A stretch of 64,000 nt of DNA from Hydrogenophaga sp. RAC07 (GCF_001713375.1 NZ_CP016449.1:1178001-1242000), one strand, 5' to 3'; shown: positions 50,334 to 59,074, numbered from the stretch's first letter. Made by a program: numbers and translations. Notes: generated by a model not told the origin, from the sequence alone.

Positions 50334-51203
50334 TCAGCCCCGCCGCACCCGCACGCCCAGCCCGCCGCACAGCGCAATGAGCGCAATGCCTGCCATCGAC
50401 CAGGCATCGGGCGTGTGGCCGAAGACCCACCAGCCGGCCAGCGTGGCGAAAGCGATCTGCGCGTACATGTAAGGCGTGAGGCGCGAAGCCGGAGCATGGT
50501 GGTAGGCCTGGATCAGCAGGTAGTGGCCGATCGAGCCGAACACGCCCATCAATCCCGCGAGCACCCAGAGCCGCCAGTCGGCCATGGGCGCCCAGGCCCA
50601 GGGCAACGCCAGCGAACAGCAGACCAGCCCGAGCAGCCCGGTGTAGAAGTGCATGGTGCCCGGGTCTTCGGTGCGCACCATGCGGCTGGTGACGATCTGG
50701 TAGGCGGCGTTCACCAGCACCAGCAACAGCGGCATCAGCATCGCGCCATGGAAGTCGCTGCCTTTGGGCCGGATGACGATCAGCGCGCCGACCAGGCCCC
50801 CCGCCACCAGGGTCCATGACAGGGCGGACACGCGTTCGCGCAGCATCAGCGCGGCCAGCAGGGTGACCACCAGGGGCACCAGCATCATGATGGCGGTGAA
50901 CTCGCCCACCGGCACATGGCGCAGGCTGATGAAGGCCGCCACGCTGGAGCCCACCATCAGCACGCCGCGCCCGAGGTGCCAGCCCGGCGCCCGTGTGTGC
51001 AGCAGGCTGCCCCTGCGCTGCGGCATCAGCAGGGCCGTGGTCATCACGGTCTGGGTGAGGTAGCGCAGCCAGACCGCCATGACCACGGGCACGACCGGGC
51101 CGACAAACTGCGATGTGGTGTCGAGCAAGGCAAAGCACAGCGTGGCGCCGATCACCAGGGCGATGCCCAGGACGGAGTGCTGTGTGGCAGCCTGGTCGCT
51201 CAC
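50334..51203 (-). CDS. DMT-family transporter (EamA)
   Basis: This 289-residue ten-helix protein has two EamA repeats (LGIALVIGATLCFALLDTTS; HAPASRLTPYMYAQIAFATL). It ends 2 bases from the convergent dehydratase gene and starts 6 bases after the aroE-like stop, so it is probably the last gene of the TRAP/aroQ/aroE operon. It may move a pathway intermediate or product; the substrate is unknown. Confidence 0.87.
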   Translation of the reverse strand: MSDQAATQHSVLGIALVIGATLCFALLDTTSQFVGPVVPVVMAVWLRYLTQTVMTTALLMPQRRGSLLHTRAPGWHLGRGVLMVGSSVAAFISLRHVPVGEFTAIMMLVPLVVTLLAALMLRERVSALSWTLVAGGLVGALIVIRPKGSDFHGAMLMPLLLVLVNAAYQIVTSRMVRTEDPGTMHFYTGLLGLVCCSLALPWAWAPMADWRLWVLAGLMGVFGSIGHYLLIQAYHHAPASRLTPYMYAQIAFATLAGWWVFGHTPDAWSMAGIALIALCGGLGVRVRRG

Positions 51204-51209
51204 GCCGGC

Positions 51210-52043
51210 TCAGTAGCTCAGCCGCGCCACCGAGCGCAGCACCTCGGCGGTGGTGCTGGGCAGGCCGAAGAATTCGAGGTACGCGGGGATCTGTTCAAAC
51301 AGCATGTCCGAACCCACCTGCACCTGGCAGCCCCGCGCGCGGGCCGCCGCGAGAAAGGCCGTGGTTTCGGTGCGCATGACCACCTCGCCCACGAAGGTGT
51401 GCGGTTGCAGGCGCGTGACATCGAGTGGCAGCGGGTCGCCTTCGTTCATGCCCATCGGCGTCGCATTCACCACGAGGTCAAAGCCGGCCGGGTCGTTGCT
51501 GCCAGTGCTCACGGTGATGGCCGGGTGATGGTCGCGGATGCGCTGGCCCAGGGTCTCGGCGGACGCGGTGTTGACGTCGAAGAGGCTGATGGCCGCCACG
51601 CCCGCACCAGCCAGCGAGGCCGCAATGGCGCAACCCACGCCGCCGCTGCCCACCACCAGCACGCGCGCGCCGGTCAGGTTCAGGCCCTTGCGCTGGACCC
51701 CGCGCACGAAGCCGGCGCCGTCGAACTGGTCACCGACCAGGCGCCCGTCGGGCAAGCGCTTTACCGCGTTGCAGGCACCGGCCACTCTCACGGTGGGCGT
51801 GACATCGTCGAGCAACCCGACCGTGACCACCTTGTGCGGCATGGTGATGAGCGCGCCGCGGATGTTGGTGAGCGTGAAGACCGACCTGAGGAAGGCCGGG
51901 TAGTCGGGCGTCTGGCAGCCCATGGGCACCACGACCACGTTGACACCCGCCTGCTCGAAGTACGGGTTGTAGATCATGGGCGACTTGAAGCTGTGCGTCG
52001 GGTAGCCGATGTGGGCGATGAGCTCGGTGGTGCCGTTGATCAT
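51210..52043 (-). CDS. Shikimate/quinate dehydrogenase (AroE family, NAD-type signature, catabolic)
   Basis: This 277-residue protein interconverts shikimate (or quinate) and its dehydro form. The substrate-site motif is HSFKSPMIYNPYF, the catalytic pair is K71 (TMPHK) and D108 (GDQFDG), and the Rossmann motif is VVGSGGVGCAIA. After the second strand it reads LFDVNTASA with D156, where NADP-dependent AroE has NRT; an Asp here marks NAD-preferring quinate/shikimate dehydrogenases. The biosynthetic AroE is encoded separately at 59055-59876. It is 28 bases downstream of aroQ. Confidence 0.88.
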   Translation of the reverse strand: MINGTTELIAHIGYPTHSFKSPMIYNPYFEQAGVNVVVVPMGCQTPDYPAFLRSVFTLTNIRGALITMPHKVVTVGLLDDVTPTVRVAGACNAVKRLPDGRLVGDQFDGAGFVRGVQRKGLNLTGARVLVVGSGGVGCAIAASLAGAGVAAISLFDVNTASAETLGQRIRDHHPAITVSTGSNDPAGFDLVVNATPMGMNEGDPLPLDVTRLQPHTFVGEVVMRTETTAFLAAARARGCQVQVGSDMLFEQIPAYLEFFGLPSTTAEVLRSVARLSY

Positions 52044-52071
52044 GGTGGTGCGGGTTCGAGGCGCAAACGCG

Positions 52072-52518
52072 TCAGCCTTTTTGTGCTCGTGCGTGGTTCA
52101 CCGCGGTGCGCAGGCCCAGCAGGTAACTGTCGACGCCGAAACCGGCGACCTGGCCCTGAACGATGTCGGCCAGCACCGAGTGGTGGCGGAACGCCTCGCG
52201 CGCGTGGATGTTGGACATGTGCACCTCCACGATCGGGCAGGTCAGGATGCTCAGCGCATCACGAATGCCGTAGCTGTAGTGGGTCCACGCGCCCGCGTTG
52301 ATCAGCACCGCGTCCACCTTGTCATGGTGGGCCTGGTGGATGCGTTCGCACAGGGCGCCTTCAAAGTTGGTCTGAAAGTTCTCCACCGCCACGCCCAGTT
52401 CCTTTCCCAGTACACCGAGCTGGTCGTTGATCTGGTCGAGCGTGACCGTGCCGTACTGCTTGGGGTCGCGCTTGCCGAACATGTTGAGGTTGATGCCGTG
52501 CAGGACGAGAACTTTCAT
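52072..52518 (-). CDS. aroQ: Type II 3-dehydroquinate dehydratase (catabolic copy 1)
   Basis: This 148-residue dodecameric-type enzyme interconverts 3-dehydroquinate and 3-dehydroshikimate. Motifs are LHGINLNMFGKRDPKQYG (active-site loop with Arg and Tyr), QTNFEGALCERIH, NAGAWTHYS and [18 protein letters not shown]. The usual NPGA is NAGA here. The start MKVLVLHGINLNMFG is typical. Its place between TRAP dctP and the aroE-like gene points to quinate/shikimate breakdown. Confidence 0.92.
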   Translation of the reverse strand: MKVLVLHGINLNMFGKRDPKQYGTVTLDQINDQLGVLGKELGVAVENFQTNFEGALCERIHQAHHDKVDAVLINAGAWTHYSYGIRDALSILTCPIVEVHMSNIHAREAFRHHSVLADIVQGQVAGFGVDSYLLGLRTAVNHARAQKG

Positions 52519-52590
52519 CTTTTCTCCAGGGTGTTGAGAGGACGCGCGGACCGCCAGGCCAATGGGCGACACGACCGCGCGCAGTGCCGA

Positions 52591-53592
52591 TTATTTGCTG
52601 CGCACCTTGGTCAGCTCGGCCTGCAGGCTCTGCATGGTTTCCTGGCCCACGGCCACCGAGTACTTGGCGATCACCGGGCGCATGCGGTCACGCAGCCTTT
52701 CGGTTTCGGCCGGCGAGAGTTCGCTCACCTGCATGCCGCCCTTTTTCATGTTGTCCAGCGCGGCGGCCACCTGGCCGCGTGCCTGCTCGCGCTGGTACTT
52801 GGCGGCTTCCACCGCCGCGTCGGCAATGATTTTCTTTTGCGCAGCGTCCAGGGTGTCCCAGAACTTCTTGCTGATGACCACGGACTGCGGGTTGTACTGG
52901 TGGTTGCTCAACACCACGTGCTTCTGCACCTCGTAGAACTTGTTGGCATTGATCACCGTGATCGGGTTTTCCTGGCCGTCGATGGCCTTCTGCTCCAGCG
53001 CGGCGTACACCTCGGGGAAGGGCAGGGGCGTGGGGTTGGCGCCCAGGGCCTTCACCCAGTCCACGTTGATCGGGTTGGGGATCACGCGCAGCTTGAGGCC
53101 TTCCAGATCTTCGAGCTTGGTGATGGGACGCTTGCTGTTGGTGATGTTGCGAAAGCCCAGTTCAAAGTACGCCAGGCCGATCAGGCCCTTGTCCTGCAGC
53201 TTGTCGTGCAGCTTCTTGCCGAACGGGCCGTCGACCACGGCGTCGGCTTCCTTGGAGTTCGCGAACATGAAGGGGAAGTCGTAGATCGCGAATTCCTTCA
53301 CCTGGCTGGCGAAGATGCCCGAGTTCATCGAGGCCATTTCCAGCGTGCCGCCCTGAATGGCCGAGACGTTGGCCTGGTCGCTGCCCAGCGTGCCGCCGGG
53401 GAACAGGTTGACCTTGATCTTGCCGCCCGACTTGGCCGCCACGATCTCGGCAAATTTTTCCAGACCCATCACGATCGGGTGACCCTTGGGGTTCTGGGTC
53501 GCGAACTTGATGGTCTTGTCCTGGGCGTGGACAGTGCCGAAAGCGGTCACTCCGAGGGCGGCGACGAGGGTTTTGAGCATCAGGCGTTTCAT
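52591..53592 (-). CDS. TRAP transporter substrate-binding protein (DctP)
   Basis: This 333-residue periplasmic protein has a signal peptide (MKRLMLKTLVAALGVTAFGT, cleaved after VHAQ). DctP hallmarks include HPIVMGLEKFAEIVAAKSGG, the FELGFRNITNSKRPI segment, LKLRVIPNP (substrate-carboxylate Arg) and PFPEVYAALEQKAIDGQENP. Given its cotranscription with aroQ and aroE-like genes, shikimate or quinate is the likely ligand, by inference. Confidence 0.93.
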   Translation of the reverse strand: MKRLMLKTLVAALGVTAFGTVHAQDKTIKFATQNPKGHPIVMGLEKFAEIVAAKSGGKIKVNLFPGGTLGSDQANVSAIQGGTLEMASMNSGIFASQVKEFAIYDFPFMFANSKEADAVVDGPFGKKLHDKLQDKGLIGLAYFELGFRNITNSKRPITKLEDLEGLKLRVIPNPINVDWVKALGANPTPLPFPEVYAALEQKAIDGQENPITVINANKFYEVQKHVVLSNHQYNPQSVVISKKFWDTLDAAQKKIIADAAVEAAKYQREQARGQVAAALDNMKKGGMQVSELSPAETERLRDRMRPVIAKYSVAVGQETMQSLQAELTKVRSK

Positions 53593-53681
53593 GTTGTCTC
53601 CAAAGAACAGGGTGGCAGTGCGCTGGGCGTGAACCAAAGCCTGTGGCGCACCACGCACAGGCCGTGTGTGAAACAGAGGAC

Positions 53682-54962
53682 TCAGCCCGCCAGCCAGCGG
53701 GCGGGGACCATGACGATCTGGGGGAACAGCACCATCAGGAACATCAGCGCGAACTGGGCCAGCATGAAGGGCCACACGCCCTTGGTGACGTCGTCCATGC
53801 TGATCTTGCCGACGCCGGCCACGGTGTTGAGCACGGTGCCCACCGGTGGCGTGATCAGGCCGATCGCGTTGTTCATGATGAAGAGCACACCGAAATAGAC
53901 CGGGTCGATGCCTGCGGCCTTGACGATGGGCATCAGCACCGGCGTGAGGATCAGGATGGTGGGTGTCATGTCCATGGCCGTGCCGACCACGATCACCAGC
54001 ACCATGATGGCGGCCATGAGCAAGCGCGGGTGTTCGAGCAGCGGCTCCAGCAAGGACACCAGCTGGTCGGGCAACTGCGCCACGGTGATCAGCCAGGCCG
54101 AGACCATGGCGGCGGCCACCAGGAACATGATCACGGCGGTGGTCTTGGCTGCGGCCAGGAACAATCCGAACAACTGGTTGAGGCGCAGCTCACGGTAGAC
54201 GAACACCGAGATCACCAGCGCGTACACCGCCGCCACCACGGCCGCTTCGGTGGGCGTGAACACACCGAACTTCAGGCCCACCACCACGATCACCGGCAAT
54301 CCCAGGGCGAACAGCGCGTCCTTCAGCGCCGCGAAGATCTCGCCCCGGTTCTTGCGTCCGGGCGGGGTCACCATTTCCTTGCGTGCCACGTACCACCAGG
54401 TGAAGCACAGCGCCATACCCAGCAGCAGACCCGGTGCGATGCCGGCCAGGAACAGCTTGGAGATCGACACGTTGGCAGCCACGCCGAAGATCACGAATCC
54501 GATGCTGGGCGGGATGATGGGCGCGATGATGCTGGCCGAGGCCAGCAGGCCAGCAGAGCGGGCCTTGTCGTGCCCGGCGTGCACCATCATCGGTAGCAGC
54601 AATGCCGAGAGTGCCGCCGCGTCGGCCACCGCAGACCCCGACAGCGCGGCCATGAAAACGGCGGCCATGATGCCGACATAGCCCAGGCCGCCGCGCACAT
54701 GGCCCACCAGCGCCATCGCAAAGTTCACGATGCGGCGCGACAGGCCCCCCGCGTTCATGATTTCGCCAGCCAGCATGAAGAAGGGCACGGCCAGCAAGGG
54801 AAAGCTGTTGGAGCCTTCGATCAGGTTCTGCGCCAGGATCTGCGCGTCGAACATGCCCAGGTGCCACATGAGCGCGGCCCCGCTGAGCATCAGCGAGAAG
54901 GAAATGGGGATGCCGATGGCCATGGCGGCCAGCAAGGAACCCAGGAAGATGGCAATGGTCAT
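53682..54962 (-). CDS. TRAP transporter large permease (DctM)
   Basis: This 426-residue protein has about twelve membrane helices. It contains LMLSGAALMWHLGMFDAQIL, the VPFFMLAGEIMNAGGLSRRI loop and the PPSIGFVIFGV motif typical of DctM. It forms the ion-coupled channel with DctQ. The order dctQ-dctM-dctP is complete here. Gap to dctP is 89 bases. Confidence 0.95.
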   Translation of the reverse strand: MTIAIFLGSLLAAMAIGIPISFSLMLSGAALMWHLGMFDAQILAQNLIEGSNSFPLLAVPFFMLAGEIMNAGGLSRRIVNFAMALVGHVRGGLGYVGIMAAVFMAALSGSAVADAAALSALLLPMMVHAGHDKARSAGLLASASIIAPIIPPSIGFVIFGVAANVSISKLFLAGIAPGLLLGMALCFTWWYVARKEMVTPPGRKNRGEIFAALKDALFALGLPVIVVVGLKFGVFTPTEAAVVAAVYALVISVFVYRELRLNQLFGLFLAAAKTTAVIMFLVAAAMVSAWLITVAQLPDQLVSLLEPLLEHPRLLMAAIMVLVIVVGTAMDMTPTILILTPVLMPIVKAAGIDPVYFGVLFIMNNAIGLITPPVGTVLNTVAGVGKISMDDVTKGVWPFMLAQFALMFLMVLFPQIVMVPARWLAG

Positions 54963-54980
54963 GTCGTGCCTGCCTTGGGG

Positions 54981-55514
54981 TCAGGGATGGGGATTGCCGT
55001 GCGGCATGTCTTCCGACTCGCGAATGCCGATGAGCTCGCTCTCGGACATGTGGCCCGCGAGCAGGCGCCACAGGTGCAGCAGCAGGATGGGTGCGGCCAG
55101 CACCGCGAAGACCAGGCCGCTGGCGTAGAAGTAGCCCATGGAGGTTTCCATCACCGCGCTGGTGGAGTCCCAGTTGATCTTTGTCTGCTCCCAGGCACCC
55201 TGGAAGATCAACCAGCACACAAAGAGCATGAGCATCAGGCTGACCGCGAGGCAGAGCTTGCGCCCGGCCACCGGCAGGCGGGAGATCAGCGAATCGGTGC
55301 CGAGGTGGGCGCGTTCATTGAGGGCCACCACGCCGCCGAGGAAGGTCATCCAGACGAACAGCCAGCGCGAGAGCTCTTCCGACAGGGTGATGCCGGAGTT
55401 GAAGCCGTAGCGCATGACCACATTGCCAAACACCATCACCACCATCAGGGCGAGGAACAGCACCATCAACCAGGACAGGGCCTGACAGTACTTGTCGATG
55501 AGGGTCTGGATCAC
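54981..55514 (-). CDS. TRAP transporter small permease (DctQ)
   Basis: This 177-residue protein has four hydrophobic helices and the family feature SEELSRWLFVWMTFLGGVVA with NERAHLGTDSLI. It begins with GTG at 55514 after a CAGGAGA ribosome binding site. It is the first gene of the minus-strand operon dctQ-dctM-dctP-aroQ-aroE-like-EamA. A TetR-type palindrome lies 34 bases upstream. Confidence 0.93.
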   Translation of the reverse strand: MIQTLIDKYCQALSWLMVLFLALMVVMVFGNVVMRYGFNSGITLSEELSRWLFVWMTFLGGVVALNERAHLGTDSLISRLPVAGRKLCLAVSLMLMLFVCWLIFQGAWEQTKINWDSTSAVMETSMGYFYASGLVFAVLAAPILLLHLWRLLAGHMSESELIGIRESEDMPHGNPHP

Positions 55515-55547
55515 GCGCGTCTCCTGGATCGTTTGAGTCAGTAATGT

Positions 55548-55561
55548 ACGAACTGGTTAGT
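55548..55561. promoter_or_regulatory. Candidate TetR operator of the TRAP operon
   Basis: ACGAACTGGTTAGT is a 14-base near-palindrome (five of six arm positions pair) inside an AT-rich promoter-like stretch (55541-55580). It lies between dctQ and the tetR gene, where a local TetR repressor would block the operon. No other palindrome is seen in this gap. Confidence 0.55.
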
Positions 55562-55640
55562 TTTTAAAGATCGGTATTTACCCTAGGTTCGCCAGCCGGC
55601 CGTCGGGTCGTGAAACGGGGCCCCGGGTGCGGGGGAGGGG

Positions 55641-56321
55641 TCAGGCGCGAACGAAGCGCAACACCATTTCGGTGATGCTGGCGCGCCGCTGGGCAGCGAC
55701 CTTCGGGTCGGTCAGATCGCGCTTGAAGATCAGGCCGAAGGTGTGGCGGTTGGAGACGTTGAAGAAGGTCAGCGCCGAGATGGAAGCGTGGATGTCGATC
55801 GGATCCAATCCCGGGCGAAAGTCGCCCGCAGCCACACCGCGTTCGTACAGCTCGCGGATCGACGATATGGCCGGTACGTTGAGTTGCTGGATGCTCTGGC
55901 TTTGCGCCAGAAATTGCCCGCGGTTCATGTTTTCCGAGATCACGAGGCGGATGTAGTTCTCGTGGCTGACGTGGTGGTCGAAGGTGAACTCGACCAGCCG
56001 ACGCAGGGCAGCCACAGGCGCCAGATTCTCCAGGTGCTGCTGGCTTTCGATTTCGCGCATGCGCCGATAGGACTCTTCGAGAGCGGCCAGATACAGGCCT
56101 TCCTTGCTCTCGAAATAGTAGTAAATCATGCGCTTGCTGGTCTGCGTGGCGGCCGCGATTTCGTCGATGCGCGCGCCCGCCAGGCCCTTTTCCGCGAACT
56201 CGGCCATGGCCACTTCCAGGATGTTGGCCATGGTCCGCTCCGGGTCGTTGGTGCGGGTGGTCTCCTTGGGCGGTGCGGCCTTGCGGGCACCGCGTCGCGT
56301 GGAATGTACCGTTTCGTTCAT
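55641..56321 (-). CDS. TetR family transcriptional regulator
   Basis: This 226-residue regulator has the TetR N-terminal DNA-binding domain (ILEVAMAEFAEKGLAGARID, then SKRMIYYYFESKEGLYLAAL). The C-terminal half carries LRRLVEFTFDHHVSHENYIR and fits TetR_C-type domains near aromatic-acid genes. A basic, disordered N-terminal tail of about 30 residues precedes it. The start MNETVHSTRRGAR (56321) was chosen because upstream codons are in the EamA gene's 3' side. It lies just upstream of the TRAP operon and probably controls it. Confidence 0.9.
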   Translation of the reverse strand: MNETVHSTRRGARKAAPPKETTRTNDPERTMANILEVAMAEFAEKGLAGARIDEIAAATQTSKRMIYYYFESKEGLYLAALEESYRRMREIESQQHLENLAPVAALRRLVEFTFDHHVSHENYIRLVISENMNRGQFLAQSQSIQQLNVPAISSIRELYERGVAAGDFRPGLDPIDIHASISALTFFNVSNRHTFGLIFKRDLTDPKVAAQRRASITEMVLRFVRA

Positions 56322-56365
56322 TTCCGCAGTATAGGGTCGCAGGCGGCATAACCTGCGTACCGCGC

Positions 56366-57256
56366 TCAGGGCACCGGGTCTTGCACACCACCGCGGCGCA
56401 ACGGATTGAACCCCGTGACCAGCGCCGTGGCCAGCAGCACCAGCGCGCCGCCGGCAAAGATGCCGGGCGACAAGGCCTCGCCCAGAAACAGGTGGCCCCA
56501 GGTCACACCGAAAACAGGAATGAGGAAGGCCGGGCTCATGGCCGCCACCGGCGTCACATGGCGAATGATGCGCAGGTGTGCCCAGTAGGCCAGGCCCGAG
56601 GTGACCACCCCCATGACGAACAGGGCACCGAGTGCGGCCGGCGTGAACCGCGCCTCGGGCCAGGCCCAGAGCGCACCGGGGAACACCAGCACCATGGCCC
56701 CGAGGTGGATGCCGGCGGCAATGGCCAGTGGCTGCATGCGGGTGGTGGCGCGCTTCATGAGCGGTGTGGAGCAGCCGTAGCAGGCGGCCGCGAGGATGCA
56801 GGCCAGTGCCGCCGCGATGGTGCCCGCGTCGGGTTGCACTGGACCCAGCCGCACGATGAGGCCCACACCGATGAAACCGCACAGGCAGCCCAGCAGCTTG
56901 CGCGCGGTGAGCGTGTCTTCCTTGAACCACGCAGACGCCAGCGTGCCGAACAACACCGCCGTGGTGTTGAGCAGGGCGCTGTAGCCGGCCGGCAGGCGCA
57001 GCGCTGCCCAGGCGTAGAGCAGGAAGGGCGCGGCCACCGACAGCGCGCCCAGCAGCAAGAGCTCGCGCCAGTGTTCCCACGGCCAGCCTTGCTTGAGGCC
57101 TCGCATGATGAAGGCCAGCGTGAGTCCGGCCAGCGCCACGCGGCAACCGGCCAACACCATGGGCCCGATCACGGGGCTGGCGATGCGGATGAACAGGAAG
57201 GACGCGCCCCAGAGCGCGGACAGGCCCACGAGCTGGGCGAAGTGGCGGGTTTTCAC
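56366..57256 (-). CDS. DMT-family transporter (EamA)
   Basis: This 296-residue ten-helix protein starts with GTG at 57256 (MKTRHFAQLVGLSALWGASF). The second repeat begins near AGTIAAALACILAAACYGCS. It ends with a short hydrophilic tail. It lies between tetR and aroQ copy 2 on the same strand. Substrate unknown; it is the second EamA gene in this island. Confidence 0.87.
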   Translation of the reverse strand: MKTRHFAQLVGLSALWGASFLFIRIASPVIGPMVLAGCRVALAGLTLAFIMRGLKQGWPWEHWRELLLLGALSVAAPFLLYAWAALRLPAGYSALLNTTAVLFGTLASAWFKEDTLTARKLLGCLCGFIGVGLIVRLGPVQPDAGTIAAALACILAAACYGCSTPLMKRATTRMQPLAIAAGIHLGAMVLVFPGALWAWPEARFTPAALGALFVMGVVTSGLAYWAHLRIIRHVTPVAAMSPAFLIPVFGVTWGHLFLGEALSPGIFAGGALVLLATALVTGFNPLRRGGVQDPVP

Positions 57257-57326
57257 CGATCGATTGTGCGGTGCGGTGAAGGGAGGACCGCTTCGCCAGC
57301 TGTCGCGGGCAGGACTCGAGGGTCGA

Positions 57327-57785
57327 TCAGGCGGCTAAGGCCTTGCGCGCCAGGCCTTCGATGGCCAGCCGGTAGCCGTCGGTGCCGAAGCCCACCACGA
57401 TGCCGGCGGCGGCCGGCGACAGGTAGGAGTGGTGGCGGAAGGCCTCGCGGGCATGCACGTTGGAGATGTGCACCTCGATCACCGGCAGCGGTTTGACGCC
57501 GCTGATGGCGTCGAACAAGGCCACCGAGGTGTGGGTGAATGCGCCGGCGTTGAACACCACGCCAGCGAGTTCACCGGCCTTGAAACGACGGCCCGCGTCC
57601 TGGACCTTGTCGATCAGCGCACCTTCGTGGTTGCTCTGAAAACATTCAACGGCAAAGCCCAGGCGCTGCCCATGGGCCATGCATTCTTTTTCCACATCGG
57701 CCAGCGTGGTCGCGCCGTAGAGCTCGGGCTCGCGTGTGCCGAGCAGGTTGAGGTTGGGGCCGTTGAGGATGAGCAAGGTCTGCAT
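57327..57785 (-). CDS. aroQ: Type II 3-dehydroquinate dehydratase (copy 2)
   Basis: This 152-residue protein is clearly a second Aro[50 protein letters not shown] and [19 protein letters not shown]. It has the standard NGPNLNLLG loop, whereas copy 1 has HGINLNMFG. Both have NAGA instead of NPGA. It differs from copy 1 throughout, so the two are not a recent duplication. It may be a biosynthetic or a second catabolic enzyme. Confidence 0.93.
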   Translation of the reverse strand: MQTLLILNGPNLNLLGTREPELYGATTLADVEKECMAHGQRLGFAVECFQSNHEGALIDKVQDAGRRFKAGELAGVVFNAGAFTHTSVALFDAISGVKPLPVIEVHISNVHAREAFRHHSYLSPAAAGIVVGFGTDGYRLAIEGLARKALAA

Positions 57786-58057
57786 GGTGGCGTGTTTGGC
57801 TGGGGGGGGCGTGGAAAGTATAGGTGGCAGGGCGCGCCCCGCTGGACTGTGCGTCGAGGGTTTGCCCCATGTCGGTCACTTTGACAGGCGCGCCCTGCCG
57901 TGGCCGTGGTCACGTGTCAGACCGATGATTCATTGGGCTTTCCTGGACTCGGTGTGAATCTTGCAAATGGCGCGGCGGGTTCGGCGAGTTTCGCCGGGCT
58001 TCACGCAGACAGGCCGCGACCGCGGCACATTCCAACAAGATCCCAGGAGACATTTCC
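57786..58057. other. Intergenic region between aroQ copy 2 and GDSL hydrolase
   Basis: This 272-base divergent gap holds promoters for both flanking genes. A run of G residues lies near 57802-57809, and an AGGAGA ribosome binding site at about 58042 serves the hydrolase. No convincing palindrome, RNA gene or repeat is seen. Confidence 0.4.
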
Positions 58058-59074
58058 ATGAGCTTTCAGCGCATCCGGTCTTTCTTGCGCGCCGCGCTGC
58101 TACCCACGTTGGCCGCTGCATCGATGGCGGCACACGCAGGGCCGTTCAGCAGCGTTTTCTTTTTCGGTGACAGCTTGTCGGACACCGGCAACCTCAGCAT
58201 CGCGACCGGGGGTGCATTGCCCGGTACGGCGCAGCCCTATGCGTCCGGGCGGTACTCCGATGGCCCGCTGTGGGTGGAGACTTTCGCCGCCGGGCTGGGG
58301 CTGGCGGGCCAGGCCAACCCGTATTCGGTGGGGGGCAATAATTTCGCGTTCGCCGGTGCCCGCACTGGCGCTGCTGGCAGCCCACCGGGTGTGCTTGCGC
58401 AGGCAGTCGGCATTTGGGGCGCCAGTTTTGTGGCCGACCCCAACGCCCTGTATGTGGTGGTGGGCGGCGGCAACGACATGCGGGATGCACGCCTGATCTC
58501 CACCGGGGACCCGGCGCTCGACGCGACTGCCCGCCAAGCCGCAGCGCTCGCCGCGTTCAACAACCTGGCCACCACCATCGGCTATCTCGCGGCCTCCGGT
58601 GCCCGCAACGTGCTCATTTCCACGTTGCCCGACCTGGGTGCCACGCCGGAAGCGGCCTTTTTGAATCTGCAGGCAGCGTCCACCGACGCCACCAACCGTT
58701 TCAATGCGTTGGTGCCCTTGCTGCTGTCGGCCTATGCCGGTGTCAATGTCGAACTGCTCGACATGGCGGCGATCGCCGCAGACGTTCGCCTCCATCCGGA
58801 TGAATTCGGCGTGACCAACGTGGCCTTTCCTTGCGGCGGTTTCGCCGGCAGCCAGGGTGCGAGCTGCGCCACCTCGCTGTTCTCGGATGCCCTGCACCCT
58901 TCCGCGTATGCCCACCGCCTGATCGGCGAAGCCGCGCTGGCTGTTTATGGCGTTCCCGTGCCGGGCACGCTGGCGCTCATGGCGCTGGCCTTGCTGTTGC
59001 TGGTGGCCGTTCAGCGCAGCCGCATGGCCTCTGGCCGCGTGATGGTCGCGGTGCTCAAACCAGCGGCACCGTGA
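58058..59074 (+). CDS. SGNH/GDSL-type esterase with PEP-CTERM-like tail
   Basis: This 338-residue exported protein has a signal peptide (LRAALLPTLAAASMAAHA). The SGNH blocks are seen as FFFGDSLSDTGN (Ser), GNNFAFAGA, VVVGGGNDM (Asn) and DALHPSAYAH (Asp-His). Near residue 299 it reads VPVPGTLALMALALLLLVAV then QRSR, resembling a PEP-CTERM sorting signal (usual motif VPEP) with an extra 14 residues after the basic stretch. It should act on esters or lipids at the cell surface. It overlaps aroE tail-to-tail by 20 bases. Confidence 0.85.
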   Translation: MSFQRIRSFLRAALLPTLAAASMAAHAGPFSSVFFFGDSLSDTGNLSIATGGALPGTAQPYASGRYSDGPLWVETFAAGLGLAGQANPYSVGGNNFAFAGARTGAAGSPPGVLAQAVGIWGASFVADPNALYVVVGGGNDMRDARLISTGDPALDATARQAAALAAFNNLATTIGYLAASGARNVLISTLPDLGATPEAAFLNLQAASTDATNRFNALVPLLLSAYAGVNVELLDMAAIAADVRLHPDEFGVTNVAFPCGGFAGSQGASCATSLFSDALHPSAYAHRLIGEAALAVYGVPVPGTLALMALALLLLVAVQRSRMASGRVMVAVLKPAAP

